A stretch of DNA of 64,000 nt from Alentia gelatinosa (GCA_950022655.1 OX465579.1:43317950-43381949), one strand, 5' to 3'. Positions 1 to 11,820 are shown, counted from the first letter of the stretch. Numbers and translations are program-made. The notes: generated by a model from the letters alone, not told the origin.

Positions 1-1080
1 ATTTGGCGCTTGGGTCATGTGGCTTAGTATTGTCAGCAGTAACTCAGTGATGAGATAAAAGATGAACGTCAAGTTCCTGTGAAAGATGAACAATTTTCCT
101 TGTCAGAGGGAGTCAGTGAGTACTCACGCATCAACATCAGCGCAATGACATAGAGATTGACCTATTGCTACAGATTGTGTATCTTATGAGAAGTTGGAAT
201 GGAACCCATTAAAAAACGAAAACGATAATCATGAACTGACATGCCATATTCAAATTCAGACTTAATGAATCTCACAGGCTGCACAAGTCGTTCAGTGGAT
301 GCTGTTGATCCCCTCCAATCGTGACGACTGATCTATTGTCTGTTTCAACGATGCTGTCTCATTTAGTTCAGTTCTGAAATGCCTTTCTTCTGATAAAATC
401 TCTATCGTAATCTGAGCGGGATTGCCTCTTTAGAATTTACTGTTTGTTTACATCACTCTCCTCAGATTAGACTTCGACTGGCTCAAGTCTCAAGGGCATC
501 AGTATCAGTGTGCGTTACGAGTTTGCTCCTTTTTTCGCATTTGATTTTGACTCTCGTTTATAGCGCCATTTCTTGACATAGCATGGGCTCTTCGGAATGG
601 CAAGAACTTTGTTGTAATGGTAATAGTGATGGGTGTAACCAGGTCGAGACAGGAATGCTATGCACCGTGATGATTGAGCAAGGTCTAAATGGATGTAGAG
701 ATTAGCGTGCAGCACGTTGCGTGAAGGCGGCATGCTGGTGGTGTGAGATGACCAGTGGGCCCTGCCAGTTATACAGCCAACCGTCCCTGACAGCCACCCA
801 GCACGCCAGACACCAATTAGTGCCTTCCCCTGCAGTTCCATAAACCCTACGTCAGAACCCTTTAGCCCTACTTCATTCTCCTTCGCCCACATACATCACA
901 CCCATACCTTTTTCACCCACCTTCTATTATAGCCACACCGCGGCAAACGTCTTGAATGTGACGCATATTAGACGCAACGAGACTGTCGGAAGATGCGATG
1001 TACATCTGCTGTTTTTGGAAACGTCGCTGATGGTTGCAGACGGGATACCAAATATTTTTCGTCCATACGAAGATTTCCAT
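1..1080. other. Noncoding stretch, nothing recognised
   Basis: All six frames are broken by frequent stops, apart from short overlapping frames on both strands that have no recognisable protein. There is no RNA gene, repeat array or transposon end that I can support. From about 940 the sequence becomes richer in CpG and runs into a hairpin at 1092-1136. Confidence 0.5.
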
Positions 1081-1091
1081 ATATTTCGTGC

Positions 1092-1136
1092 CATATGCGT
1101 CCGGCTTATGCCGCAAACGTCGCGGACGCAATACAT
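1092..1136. repeat. Imperfect inverted repeat (hairpin) in CpG-rich patch
   Basis: CATATGCGTCCG at 1092-1103 pairs with CGGACGCAATACATG at 1123-1137. The inner seven base pairs (GCGTCCG/CGGACGC) are perfect, and a smaller CGGC/GCCG stem lies inside. The surrounding 150 bases repeat short words such as AAACGTC and ATTTCGT. Function is unknown. Confidence 0.45.
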
Positions 1137-1239
1137 GCCGATGCACACTCAGGACTGGTCCGCAGGGCTTTACATCTAACCACATGTGGTCAACTCATTA
1201 CTCCAACCATTTCAATTTGCCTAGATTTTGTGCTTAAGA

Positions 1240-1335
1240 ATTTTCATTCCCCTTTTCTCGTTCCTACTTGCCACTCCCCACTCCCCACCCCAATCCTACT
1301 CCCCCCCCCCTTCTTCCTTTCCTACTGTACCCCAC
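1240..1335 (+). repeat. Pyrimidine-rich low-complexity tract
   Basis: The plus strand is almost entirely C and T, with repeated CCCCACTCCCC-like words and a run of ten C at 1301-1310. It produces proline- and serine-rich pseudo-reading frames that should not be read as genes. Confidence 0.7.
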
Positions 1336-1344
1336 CCTAATTTC

Positions 1345-1835
1345 AGGCCTCCCAGTGAGACCTTTAAAACCTATAAAGACCTATATTTCTTGAGCCTTTA
1401 TTTTTGTTTTAAAGTAACCTATATTAAACATAAAAACCTATATTTTTACACTTCCCTGGAGTTAAATGTGTACAGGAAATTTTAGAAGTTAACTTGACAC
1501 AAAGTCAGATTATCAAATGACGAGAAATCCACATTATCAGTGTATTTAAGAGACATTAATAGTGTTTAAGAATCAACAGTTTGTATGACTTCTTGCCAAT
1601 CTGAGCATGCGTGCTGAGTATAACCTGATGAGCCAGACATACTGATGTCCTGCAGATTAGTAATATGTACATTTCTTAGAAATCAAGAACTGAAAATTAG
1701 TGATCAACTATATTTTGACTCCATCAAGCTGAATATGTTGACTCTAAAAACCTAAAAAAAAAAAGCCTATGTTTCTGGCCTTGTAAAACCTGTAAAACCT
1801 ATATTTTGATTTTCAAAACCTACAAAAGAAGCTAT
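1345..1835 (+). repeat. Dispersed AAACCTATA-type repeat field
   Basis: The word AAAACCTATA or close variants (AGCCTATG, AACCTATATT, AAACCTGTAAAACC) recurs about ten times in two clusters, 1360-1445 and 1745-1835. About 300 bases of unrelated sequence separate the clusters. The repetition is too regular for chance, but it has no fixed period, so it is not a simple satellite. It could be the A-rich parts of one decayed mobile element whose middle is 1490-1740. I cannot name a family. Confidence 0.4.
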
Positions 1836-2098
1836 ATTGAGGAAGCGGGATACTGGAAGGCCTGCAACTTTCTTTCACATCATATTTGCTCTCCGTCATG
1901 CTCTTTCCATCCCTCTTTTATCTCCATCCCTATCCTTTCTCCTTGAATCTCCCCACATCCCCGTGCTTCTTTTCAGTAGCCGACCCGTCTATGTAATACA
2001 CCTTCACCCTCCCTCATTTGCCCTCGCCCCCTCCCGCTCTCGTTTATTCCTTCTTTCTCTTCCTCTCCTCACCGTCCACGAGAAGCTGTAATAGACGG
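1836..2098 (+). repeat. Pyrimidine-rich low-complexity tract
   Basis: This is a second C/T-rich stretch built of CTCCATCCC- and TCTCCTT-like words. No coding or RNA feature is recognised. Confidence 0.55.
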
Positions 2099-2099
2099 T

Positions 2100-4110
2100 G
2101 CCGCCTTGATTGGTCTCTGTGCGAACGTTGCCGGGCGTAAAGCCCGATAATCCACATCCCAGTGGAGATTCCATTGCCATGGTAATCCGGCGCTGTTATT
2201 GGTGGCGGGACTGGGCCCTCGTGGTGGTGCATAGTGGTGAGAGGAGGGTCGGGGGGTCGTCGTATGTTGGTAGTGATATACCATTGGTGTATCTGCAAAT
2301 ACTTGCAGCAGATGACCCTTGTTAGTCTGGCATCTAAATTCAACTAGGTGATGCAGTGCCATGGCCAATGTAAGTGGCTTTCTGTTCGCTTCGGCCTGGC
2401 TGTATCCCATATGTGGAACTACATATACTAGCATTACATAGTGGTACGCCACTAGTACCCCACTCACTGATTGCGATAAAGAGTTTTGGGTAGGCTTCCG
2501 ATTGAAACCAACCATCTATATCTGGCTGACGGAGACCTTCTTTATTGGCTATAGATGTAAATGCTACCCAACAACAGTTTGATGTACAACTTAAGAGGAT
2601 TCAATAAAGAGAATGTTGGGAATAAAAGGACGATAGTTAATTAGGGGTAATGATATCATCACACTGCTTAGTGCGTAGTCTCATATACTCCACATTGAAA
2701 CTTACGTAAAACCGTCCCTATATACCCTCAGGGTTCCCTGGGACGTTAAACTACCAACAAACAATACGTAAAACCACATGTTAAGCATTACTGGCAGAGT
2801 TTCCTTTGAAACTGCTTAGATTCTGATCAACAAGAAACACCGATGAATAAGTAGAGGTTGAAGCCCCATCGTAAAAGAGAATCTCTATTTCTGTCATTGT
2901 TTAATCAATAACTGCGTTGGCAGAAAGGGGATGGAGAAGTTGAACAAAGATGGCTCATTGCCCGTGGATTTTATGGAAAGTGACCGTTTCTGTTTTTAGA
3001 TCTCCCTCCAGTTTTGCATTCTACTTCTTAATTATCAAATGCCCCTGCTGCAGAAATGTCTGATGTAAGTTGTAAATCTAACCAGTGAAGAGAACTATCT
3101 GTGACGTTCAGCTGAAGGTATTTCCCATTAAGAAATACTCAGACAACCTACCTTTAAACGCAGGATTATGCCAATCACTGACAGCCACACATTCTGAAAG
3201 AACAATATTAGGTTTGCTATTAGTTGTGGTCAGCCTTAAATACAGGAATCATATTTCAGAAGACCTTCGCCTAAGATTACTTTCGTTGTCTACCTTATTG
3301 GGTACCAAGGGAGAGATGGTGTAGAAAGGAAGCATGAGGTGGTAGATGTTACGGAAATGGGTAATATCAGGGGAAATAAGCGATCTCAGGGGATCCAGGT
3401 AAATTGCCATATTAGGTGAAGATATAGTTACACAGAGTGATGGTGATGGTTTGAGCAGGCGCCCTCTAAATTCCCTTGGTATAGACTGAGTCTAGGTAAT
3501 ATGCACAGCTGCCAATGAAAAATGTTCTCATTGCATGTGGCTCAGCTCGGAGCTCCTATCAGCTGTTCGATATGCGCTCATTTAAGTGAGTCAATCACTG
3601 CAGTGGCTGAATAGTTGCGCATTAGGGCTGCTCTTATTGAATAGAACAACATGTATGATTTGTATGCGCACATACATCTTCCTGCGGTATTAAGTATGAG
3701 GGATATTAATCATACTTTGTATTTACTGATAAAGCCAGGGCATATATCATCAACATATACAGTGTGAGACTAGGCATAACTTCTGAATCTGAGGCTCATG
3801 CTGAAGGTCGCAGTATATTGTATCCGGACGCGCTTCTAGTGATAATAAAGCAACATAGACGTGCAACGTTGTTTGCCTTTAACAGAAACCCAGTGTAATT
3901 TCCTTTTGAATCCTAGACCCAATTACGATAATGTCACCCACACATTTATGATAATCAGATATCTTGAATGTAATGCATTAACGCTAGGCTTGTTAAACAT
4001 TCCCTGAAAAAAATGCCCTAGATATTTCAAAAGAGGGAACCCATATCTCTATTGATCCCTATGTTCACAAAGTAATAAGAAGAATGTTTCCAAAAAGCTG
4101 GCAATTGGGG
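2100..4110. other. Noncoding stretch with one SINE-type tail
   Basis: The first 400 bases are GC-richer and carry a 148-codon minus-strand frame (2069-2515) with no homology I recognise. The rest is AT-rich and closed in all frames. The only recognisable element is the SINE-like tail at 2731-2764. Confidence 0.45.
2731..2764 (+). mobile_element. SINE-type 3' tail remnant
   Basis: The segment reads GGTTCCCTGGGACGTTAAAC and continues into ACTACCAACAAACAA. A short conserved word ending in GTTAAAC followed by AAC-rich units is typical of the 3' end of SINEs in several invertebrates. Related tails occur at 17426-17453 and 49101-49130. No tRNA-like head is recognisable in the 300 bases upstream, so this is a degenerate or truncated copy. 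Confidence 0.45.
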
Positions 4111-4113
4111 TGC

Positions 4114-4532
4114 CAGGGAAATACCGTAAATTTTACGGGTGACCGTAATATATTTCTGACTGTAAATATTAACTGTAACAAACTGTATTCTGATAACAGT
4201 TCAACCCTTCTTATGCTTTAGAAATGTCCTATGAAAGTGTTGTTTAATCCTCTGAAAAAATAAATGTCATTAAGACTTGAGAATAAATTTGGTTTAAATG
4301 GCAGAAACCTTGCAGGAGATAAATATATATCTAATACACATTTTGATGAAGTTAACTTCTGGATTTTAATCACTATTTTGATTCGAGGCTGAAATTGGAG
4401 TTATTCTAAGTGCATCTAATGTATCCATATTTACAGTTGAATACCGTAAATTGACTGTAGACTGGATTGTTTACAGGTCTGAATACATTTACAGTTGAAT
4501 ACTGTTTTGTTACACCAAATATACGGTATAGA
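4114..4532. mobile_element. MITE-like element with degenerate terminal inverted repeats
   Basis: The left end begins CAGGGAAATACCGTAAATTT. The reverse complement of the right end carries ATACCGTATATTT, giving matching ends around ATACCGTA(A/T)ATTT about 400 bases apart. Inside, ATTTACAGTTGAATAC occurs twice (4429-4444 and 4487-4502) and CTGTAA words recur. Ends made of CCGTAAAT and CTGTAAAT words are common in nonautonomous hAT-type elements. No transposase frame is present. The superfamily is a guess, because I could not define an 8-bp target duplication. Confidence 0.4.
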
Positions 4533-4739
4533 ACTAAATAAGATCACGGAAATATAGTCCACGTTAAAGGTAGTATCCTGTATATCTTACTGAGTTTTTT
4601 TTATCATACATTTAGTTAGAAAAGCATCTACCTATATGAAATATTTTCTTCGACACAAAGCCAAAGGATTATTATGTAACTGAAAAAATACAAATGAGAG
4701 ACTCTTCTGATTATGCCAAGGCTTGGTGCTAATTAAGGT

Positions 4740-4965
4740 GGGCGTCGCCTTTGTTTCCACCACTAGTCTGGAATTGTCATAGCGATCAGCTGCGTCTGAC
4801 CGGGTGGTTCGGGAGACGCCAAAGCCATGGATTCCCGGATACTGGTCCCTCAGCCCACCCTGACACGTTAATTAACTGCCCAGACCAATTAGCGCTCCAG
4901 CAATCAGGCCTCCGCCGTGAAGCTAGGCTTCTCTCCGCCCCGGCCTCCCACACGGAGGTGGCAAC
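4740..4965. promoter_or_regulatory. GC-rich island with homeodomain-type TAAT sites
   Basis: This 220-base block stands out from its AT-rich flanks in GC content and in dense binding-site-like words: CTAATTAAGG, CGTTAATTAACTG, CCAATTAGCG and GCAATCAGG. Homeodomain proteins are known to bind TAATTA-type cores. The block resembles a conserved noncoding enhancer in style, but conservation cannot be judged from one sequence. A 118-codon plus frame crosses it (4751-5107) with no protein similarity I recognise. Confidence 0.25.
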
Positions 4966-6115
4966 TAGTGAACGAATAGAATTATGTTCTTTTCGAAGTT
5001 TTTTTCTTGTGATTGAGCCTAGAGAGAGAATTAAGAGAAGTTCGTGGAAATCAAGAATAATAAATTTGTTTAGCTCCAGTTCTAGGAAGGGTCACAGGAC
5101 GATTTAATATGATTGTAACAAGGGCTACTATCCACCTCTATTTGAAGATGTTGATGTGTAAGGAACTTTCCAGCTTTAGTACCGAATGCAGAATATCGCC
5201 TCAACTATCATATTTTCTTCAATGAAGTAGACATGTATAAAATACACGCTGGGCACTTATTTAGCGACGGGAGTAAAGATGTAAACTTACTGCCATCTAA
5301 AATGAAACGAATACTATATGTGCTCAGAAACCTAGCTTTGCCATCTACTGCACTTCTCAGTATAGTATCTCAGTCTCTGCCGGCTGTTTCAACCTCTCAA
5401 CAAGCAGCGCTGTGTAAATTGACTTGGCTGTCACCACTAGAGAAGTATAACGCCTGACATGATATATATATATTTTACTGGCCCTTGTCGACAGCTCCGG
5501 TTTGACAGAATCCCAGTGCGATTTCCCCAAAGCTTTTTAGATTACTACCTTTGGGGCAGACACCTTGCGAATCTCATGTCAATGTTCCTCTGACTTTGTG
5601 AAATGGTCCAATGTCTCCTGGAGGCGGGCATTGATTCTGTTTGCAGACATTGTGATTGTAGTATTACCAGACACCCGAAGTCCCGTGCCAAGTCTTTCGT
5701 TCTGTTTCCAATACTCAAGTCCTTTGAGGCACAGACGAATTAGCACAGATTCCCCAATAGAGTGTATCCTAGATCTTATGCGCGCGCATATATGTATATA
5801 TTTTAGAGTATGTGCCTTATTCATATGAAATGTATATATTTTCTATCAGTCCTCTAACTAATGTGAGATTAGTATTGTCGTCAGGGACCTTTCCTCAATT
5901 TTGACTGTAATGGTCTCATTTAATGGTAAATAGGGGGAAGTTTTGCACAATATTATTTACCTTAGAGACTTAAACCTATGATCAATACCTAGGAAGTATC
6001 AATGATTAGTCAAAATGGTTCCCCATCACTAGGGCAACACGTTTTGTCTTGCAACCTACTGGATCACACATAGTACGAAATATCTCCCAACCATCTTGAC
6101 CCGAAACACCCTAGC
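4966..6115. other. Noncoding stretch, nothing recognised
   Basis: AT-rich sequence with stops in all frames, short AT dinucleotide runs near 5461 and 5795, and no repeat, RNA or coding signal I can support. Confidence 0.45.
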
Positions 6116-6500
6116 CTGTCACGTCCCAATGACGTAGCAATGACATCACTCTGACGTCAGCTACAAGCCACATTGCTTGCTTGGTGGCATGGTGCCGCCG
6201 GAAGCGCCCGAGATGGGTTTGTTGGGGACTTAAGGGGCCCCGACTGGGCCGGATGGCCGCAGACAACGCGGACAATAAGGCCTATTAGGGGCGTTAACGC
6301 TAGACCTCCACGACCCTTCCGGCGCGCTCTGGCCTAACAACCCCTAACCACTACCTGTCGGGGCGCCCTTCGCCTGCCTCCCTTCGCCTACCGCCGTCTA
6401 GTACCACCCCCCATCCCTTCATCCACCACCCCACCCCCAGGCACTGAATGCCAATGTCCACCCTCGACGCGTAACGGGCCCCGAGTGGGCGTCCAGAACT
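6116..6500. promoter_or_regulatory. CpG-rich island with CRE-like TGACG cluster
   Basis: TGACGTAG (6130-6137), TGACATCA (6141-6148) and a perfect TGACGTCA (6152-6159) lie within 30 bases, just after GTCACGTCCC. TGACGTCA is the classic CREB/ATF site. About 200 bases rich in CpG follow, then a C-rich tract to 6440. Spaced CRE sites at the edge of a CpG island suggest a promoter or enhancer, but I find no TATA box at the right distance and no following exon. Confidence 0.3.
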
Positions 6501-7087
6501 ACAGAAGCCACTAAAAGACACGCACGTTCCTGGTAAGGGGTAGGCGATTGGTGGTCGTGGAAGAGAGGAGGCAGGCGTGGTAGGTAGCGAGTGGGTTAGG
6601 GAAAAGACCCTGTCTCAGAGAAGACACAGCTCGAGGAATGACTCTGTGGGAAGAAAGCCTTTCTTTGAGCGTGTCAATTGGCCGTAGGCTTCTTACGGCA
6701 GCAGAGACCCGCCTATTTACAGCCGGACCTCCCCGACAGCTCCCACTGGCAGCCACTCTCTGCCTCCCGATGTGTTTTTTTTATTCCATGGCACAGCCTT
6801 ATTTTCAGCTAGGATGCTTTCATGAATAAATGAATGAATAATAAATAAAGTTCCCTTGGCGTGAGGCCCTGTTATCTGTTTTCTTTTGGGAGGAACTTTC
6901 CCCTGCACGCGCCGGTTGGTGTCTATGCGGGATTTTATTTGTTTGCGTGGTTTTTTTTTCTTCTGTATTCAAAGAATTTCAATATTTTTTGGAAGAGGCG
7001 ATGTTGGGTAGGAGACTCAAGATGAACTGGGAACTGTTCTTCCCCCCCCCCCTCCATTGTTTGTAGATTGTTTCCTGGTTTCCTGAT
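6501..7087. other. Noncoding stretch, nothing recognised
   Basis: It contains short T-runs and an 11-C run at 7042-7052. The overlapping plus and minus frames here are short and lack recognisable domains. Confidence 0.45.
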
Positions 7088-7785
7088 TAACAAATAGTAA
7101 AACACATGCTACTGCCGATAGTAGAATATACCGACCTAGTCTATTACTGTATGAGTAAGGAGTTAAGGAGAAAGTTACAGGTATGTGTCAATAATGCTTT
7201 GAGGACTGCTATAGGGTGGAAAAAATCGAAATATCTACATTTGGAGGAAATTTATGAGAAATGTCAAATGAGACCGTTAAGACTAAGAAGAGATAGTCAC
7301 CTAATGAGTATGATAAAATGGTGGGGGGAAGATACAAATAATGTTCTATGTAATGCAGTATCCAGGACAAGAGGTGAGAATAAAGTAAGGCTAAAAATAC
7401 ACAGGCCAAGGACCAAGAAGTACAGAATGTCACCTTTATTTAGGGGTAATTTAATTTGGGAAACCATGCCACATGATTTGCAAATTCTGGATAGGGGCGA
7501 CTTATATAAATGTAGGGTAAAGGAATTTTTAGTGAAAAATCTGCAGGAAGATGAAGATGACTGATAGAAATGTATGAGACTGCATTCAAGAGAATGTATG
7601 ATTATATAAGATTAACTGGACAAGATAGAAAGGTTGTCTGTCCATGTGTTGTCCTGTGTTGAATTTGTCCAACTTGTCTTGTATGTGACATAAATATGGA
7701 AGATCGCCACTTATGTAGACGAATATTTATTGTCGTTAAATTATGTTTACTGAATAAAAAAAACAACAAAAAAAACAAACACCTT
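7088..7785 (+). mobile_element. 5'-truncated LINE insertion (3' end)
   Basis: The insertion consists of the last 152 codons of a LINE polyprotein, a roughly 190-base 3' UTR and an A-rich tail of short A-runs separated by C (7753-7782). Abrupt loss of everything upstream is the normal outcome of incomplete target-primed reverse transcription. The element reads on the plus strand. No clear target-site duplication is visible: AAACAC occurs near both ends, but it is too short and too A-rich to count. Confidence 0.8.
7106..7564 (+). pseudogene. LINE reverse-transcriptase C-terminal fragment
   Basis: This 152-codon uninterrupted frame matches the region after the catalytic palm of Jockey/CR1-type LINE polyproteins. 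Residues 3-8 (LPIVEY) correspond to the thumb segment where such proteins read LPxLxYG. The middle (VNNALRTAIGW) matches the variable helix that usually reads QNxALRxITG. Residues near 106-120 carry the arrangement RxSPLFRGNLIWETMP, the counterpart of the conserved R-S-x-x-R-x-x-LWNxLP tail motif. The YADD active site and the endonuclease lie upstream in intact elements and are absent here, so the fragment cannot be active. In-frame stops precede the first codon. The lack of frameshifts suggests a fairly young insertion. The clade assignment is approximate. Confidence 0.8.
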
Positions 7786-9829
7786 AAGCTAAACATATAT
7801 AATGAGCAGCACGATATGTGCAATCATTTACAGACTACCATTTCGCATGTTACATAGGTCTACACATATTTTGGCTTTGGTCTTGCACGCCTATGTGTGA
7901 AAGCAGCGTATGGATTTAGGCATCTTGTGATACTAACGACACTTGACTTTATCTGGAATAAAATTATGCAAAGTATTGTTGTATAGAACTTTCCACAGAC
8001 ATAATGTCTACTCTTACGCAATATGACAGTTAACCCTTCGTGCGCCCTTATGAAATAGCTTGTTGTGTAGGATAGTTCTGTAAGGTTTTTATGTATATTC
8101 GTGATAGTTCGCTCCGTGATGGCAGTTCCCGATATGCGAAACATGTCAAGCAGATAATGATGGCGTAATGAGCATGTGACTCCAGTCTGTTAACAACTCT
8201 TTGGAACATGTAGCAGTTCGAGTGGTTCATATATTTAGAGAAATGTGTTGATGGACAGGTGGTTTATCTCCTGAATGAATTTTGGAGTAATGGGTGGCTC
8301 GGAAGTAATGTTTTAGAAATGTAGAGCAGATTGCATGATAATTCAGTCCAGAAATCACACTGACGACCGTATGGTTTAAATATAGAAGTAGAGGATGTTT
8401 AAATCGAGAATGAAATTGTGTAGGACCGGGGCGTTTGGTGTGTCCACTCCTTACAGCTAATTCTTTCTTAGAATGTCCCGCAAGGTTAATTCAGATGGAA
8501 CGAAGAAATTACGATGAATTAAAACGAGTATGATATGGACCCATATTCCCATTTTATGAGATACCTGCAAGAATGGTAACAATGCCGATAACAGGCGCCC
8601 ATCAAGGTGGACGACTCACTGAAACTAGCAGGGCGCCACAGTAAGAGTCCTCGCAATTTACTCTGGGTTATCAGGCTGACCCCGTTGGGCGGAGCACACA
8701 CCAGATGGCCTCCGCTCGTCACGCCTCCTTGCGACTGCCAGCTGGTACTAGGAGGACATACGTGACGTCACACAGGCCACCTGACCCAAGGCTCGCTGTG
8801 AGATGAGTACTACTTCACTCAGCGGTCACGTTCAGCCTACACATCTCCGTTGATGTGAGAGGTGTGATTGGGATGGCCAATGTCGAGTGTGATTTGTGGG
8901 TGGTGGTTGGTTGATTGGCTCATTTTTTAAATATTTTTTTTTGACAACTTTCTTTATTTCCATTTTTTCCTTTCATTGCATCATGAGTTCTAAGTTCCGT
9001 TGGTACATAAAGAGGGTACGCTGTTCAGCGATTAAACAGGACCAATCATGTCTCTTACAGCTATTTGATCAATATTTGCTCCTTATAGATGATGGTCAGT
9101 GATAATTGGGCTGTTTATGCTTTGTCAATCTATTTGAGCATGGGAATTATGGTCGATGTGTGATATTTGTACTATATATAGCCAACATTAATCTATAGGC
9201 ACTCATCCCACATTGGTCCCGTCCGTGTCATAGTCAGCAATACGGCATTTACACCTACCCCAATATACAAAATCTCATGGCCAACTTCAGTTATACTGTA
9301 ATCGCTGACAAATCACTTTATAAACATATCAGTACTATTTTGGGATAACCAGGAATTGGCTTCATCCAGAAAACAAAATTGTCTATTTTGCTCCTAGAAA
9401 TAATTAATGATCTCCCAGTGAGGTTCTGATATGATTGAAAGGCAATTATGAGTGAAGGGAAACTTGTCTCCAGCCGGTAGTTTATTTTAGAAAATTTTAT
9501 CTTGTCACGTTGCCAATGCCAGAATAGTGAAAGAGTGTTAAGCATGACAGTACACAGAAACATTTACTTAATTATCGCTCACTCAAACTGATGTGTCTAC
9601 TCAATTTATGCTCGGTCAAAGTCATTTACCCATTCAGTTTTAGATTGATCTGACTTCTCTCGAGTGGCAATCAACAGTCCCGTATAAGAGCGGAATCCAA
9701 CGAGAAATGAAACAGTTACTCTGTTACCATGGAAACCAGAGATACGTTACGTAGATAAGCTGCAATGACCGCGACCTCAGGTATGAAAACGAGGACCCAT
9801 CTGTAGGACCCTGGAAGGATGGAGGGCAT
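7786..9829. other. Noncoding stretch, nothing recognised
   Basis: AT-rich sequence with stops in every frame. There is a GC-richer patch at 8640-8850 without a recognisable feature. No RNA gene or repeat is supported. Confidence 0.45.
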
Positions 9830-10070
9830 GTATGGAGGTGCTTAGATCGATCCGGGACCGATGGGAGGCTTCATCATTGTCTCCTTGTGAGGCATACATT
9901 GGCCGGCCGCGCCCCTGGCAGTCCGCTCTGGCACTATCTGTCTTCTCTAGTATCCGCCTGCCCGCCTGCTTCCAACGACCTATACCTACATCCATTACCG
10001 TATGTACTGGGCGTGGCAGCTGACCATAGTATAAAAGCCTTATTCTCATTCTGAGGAGTCTTGCAACCCC
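9830..10070 (+). promoter_or_regulatory. GC-rich block ending in a TATA box
   Basis: GC-rich sequence containing GGCCGGCCGCGCCCC and an E-box (CAGCTG) leads directly into TATAAAAG at 10030-10037. A start site would be expected near 10055-10062. TATAAAAG is a strong metazoan TATA form. The following 200 bases contain no long frame; the first ATG at 10144 opens only six codons. A transcript from here would need a 5' UTR exon. A minus-strand 102-codon frame across the block has no recognisable domain. Confidence 0.25.
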
Positions 10071-11820
10071 ACACCCGACACACACCCTTCATACTTCTCA
10101 CTCCACGCTTTATCCCCTGATCCTTATCTATCGTCCGCACTCCCATGCCCATAGCACTGACGTGAAGGGTTATTCCTTTAATCCCCATGGGCATCATAGA
10201 TTACATCCTTACATCTTCTACACTCATCTCCATCCGCCCATCGTTCCTATTTGTCTATTACATCAAATTGTATTCAGCTGAGACTAAAGAAAGGTGGCAT
10301 TTATGATATTACAGGAGTATCGCAGGGCGGTCGTATGCTATAACTTGTAGTCTACCTGTAATATGCTTGATGGGTGGAGAGATGGGTTAGGTAAAGGATA
10401 GCATAATGGTTTAAAACATTAAAAGATGCTGACAGAGATAATCTCAGAAGCACTTCATACTGTATATATAAAACCTATCAGATATTCCTCGATGTTGTCA
10501 TAAATATCACTACTGGGGGCGCGATACGCACATACATACATCACTTACACAAAGGCGTGTAGTATTTCCCGTCGGCAGGGTTGTGTTTTCCATGGCCCTG
10601 ATTGGCGTTAGTTGTTGCGGAAAGAAAGGGATATTTAGAATTTCAGGGATTATCCTAAACACATGAATTTAAAATGTACATATCCCCCCCCCCCCCCCCC
10701 GACATACATACTCTTCATTCGTGGTTGTGACGCGGCAGGTAGTAGACTGGAAGCCTCGTTACCCCAGCATGTCTTTCAGTTCTAATATATATATTTATAA
10801 TAAAGGATGGTATTTATATTTCATTTTATGTATATTTTCATAATGGAACATGAAGTAAAGTGAAGTTCGCCCGAATCGGCCGTGACAAAATTAGTTACTA
10901 AATGTATATGCACAAACTCAAAGACAGTCTTTGCCAAATGACAATGGACAGCAAAATGAATTAGCGGCGGCTTGCTGATATTCATAGTTTTATAGGTTAA
11001 TATATTTCGGGCGATTTTTGGGTGGCGTGTCTTGATAGATAGTATATGATACATGGATTCACTGGCTCATTTGTATTCTTGCTGTATTGGATGCCCCTGA
11101 CCAGGATGGGCATAGCTGTAAGCTGTAGGGCGTCATTTCCCATTCTGTCCACCGCCAAGTTAAGCCTTCACTGAGCGAATGTTGGTTCTCCTGCTGCCTC
11201 CCCTCTTCAGCGATAACCACGCCAGAGACTATAACGATAACAGAGTGCCTATCAGGAGGAATGTGCCGCAATGTCCATTTACATTCCGGTACACCCGGGA
11301 CTCCTACTGTGTTATCAGTGTTGGGAAATAGATATTCGCATGTCTCTATCCGAATGCAAAAACACGCCAATTGATAACCGTTTCGATATAAACAGTTACG
11401 GTTCCTTTTTATTTCGTATTACCTACAAATACCATGAAGGATTATCAGTGGGATTAAAAAGTGATATATACCAATCTCGTCGAGTGATGTCTACCCAGGA
11501 ATGGCAGATCTGATTGTAATAATGAAATATACATGTATAATAGCTTTTGACTTGAGAAAGATATCGTGATAAGCTGGCTATTAGATCTAACTAATGATGA
11601 TATATGTTGATTACGACACCAAACTATATCTGAAATTGAAATTGTAGCATCAATATCATGTAACAGTAGCTACCTGTTGTTACTTGATGAACCATCTTCT
11701 TTCCCGATAAATGTATATCATATTGATACCCATGTATCCTCTGTGTGTCTGGACTTCACATAACCATGGGGCGTACAGGCTGCATTCGGAGAGGGGGTTG
11801 TAGAATCCAACACCAAAGTT
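10071..11820. other. Noncoding stretch with a 17-base poly-C run
   Basis: C-rich sequence to about 10250, then AT-rich sequence closed in all frames. A run of 17 C lies at 10684-10700. No gene or RNA is recognised. Confidence 0.5.

Noticed and set aside
913..1340. Overlapping frames of 67-115 codons on both strands
   Set aside because: No domain or homologue recognised. Frames are open on both strands at once because of local CpG-rich composition.
2069..2515. 148-codon minus-strand frame
   Set aside because: It starts at an ATG directly after a stop and has mixed codon character, no recognisable domain and no splice context. It is long enough to mention but not to call.
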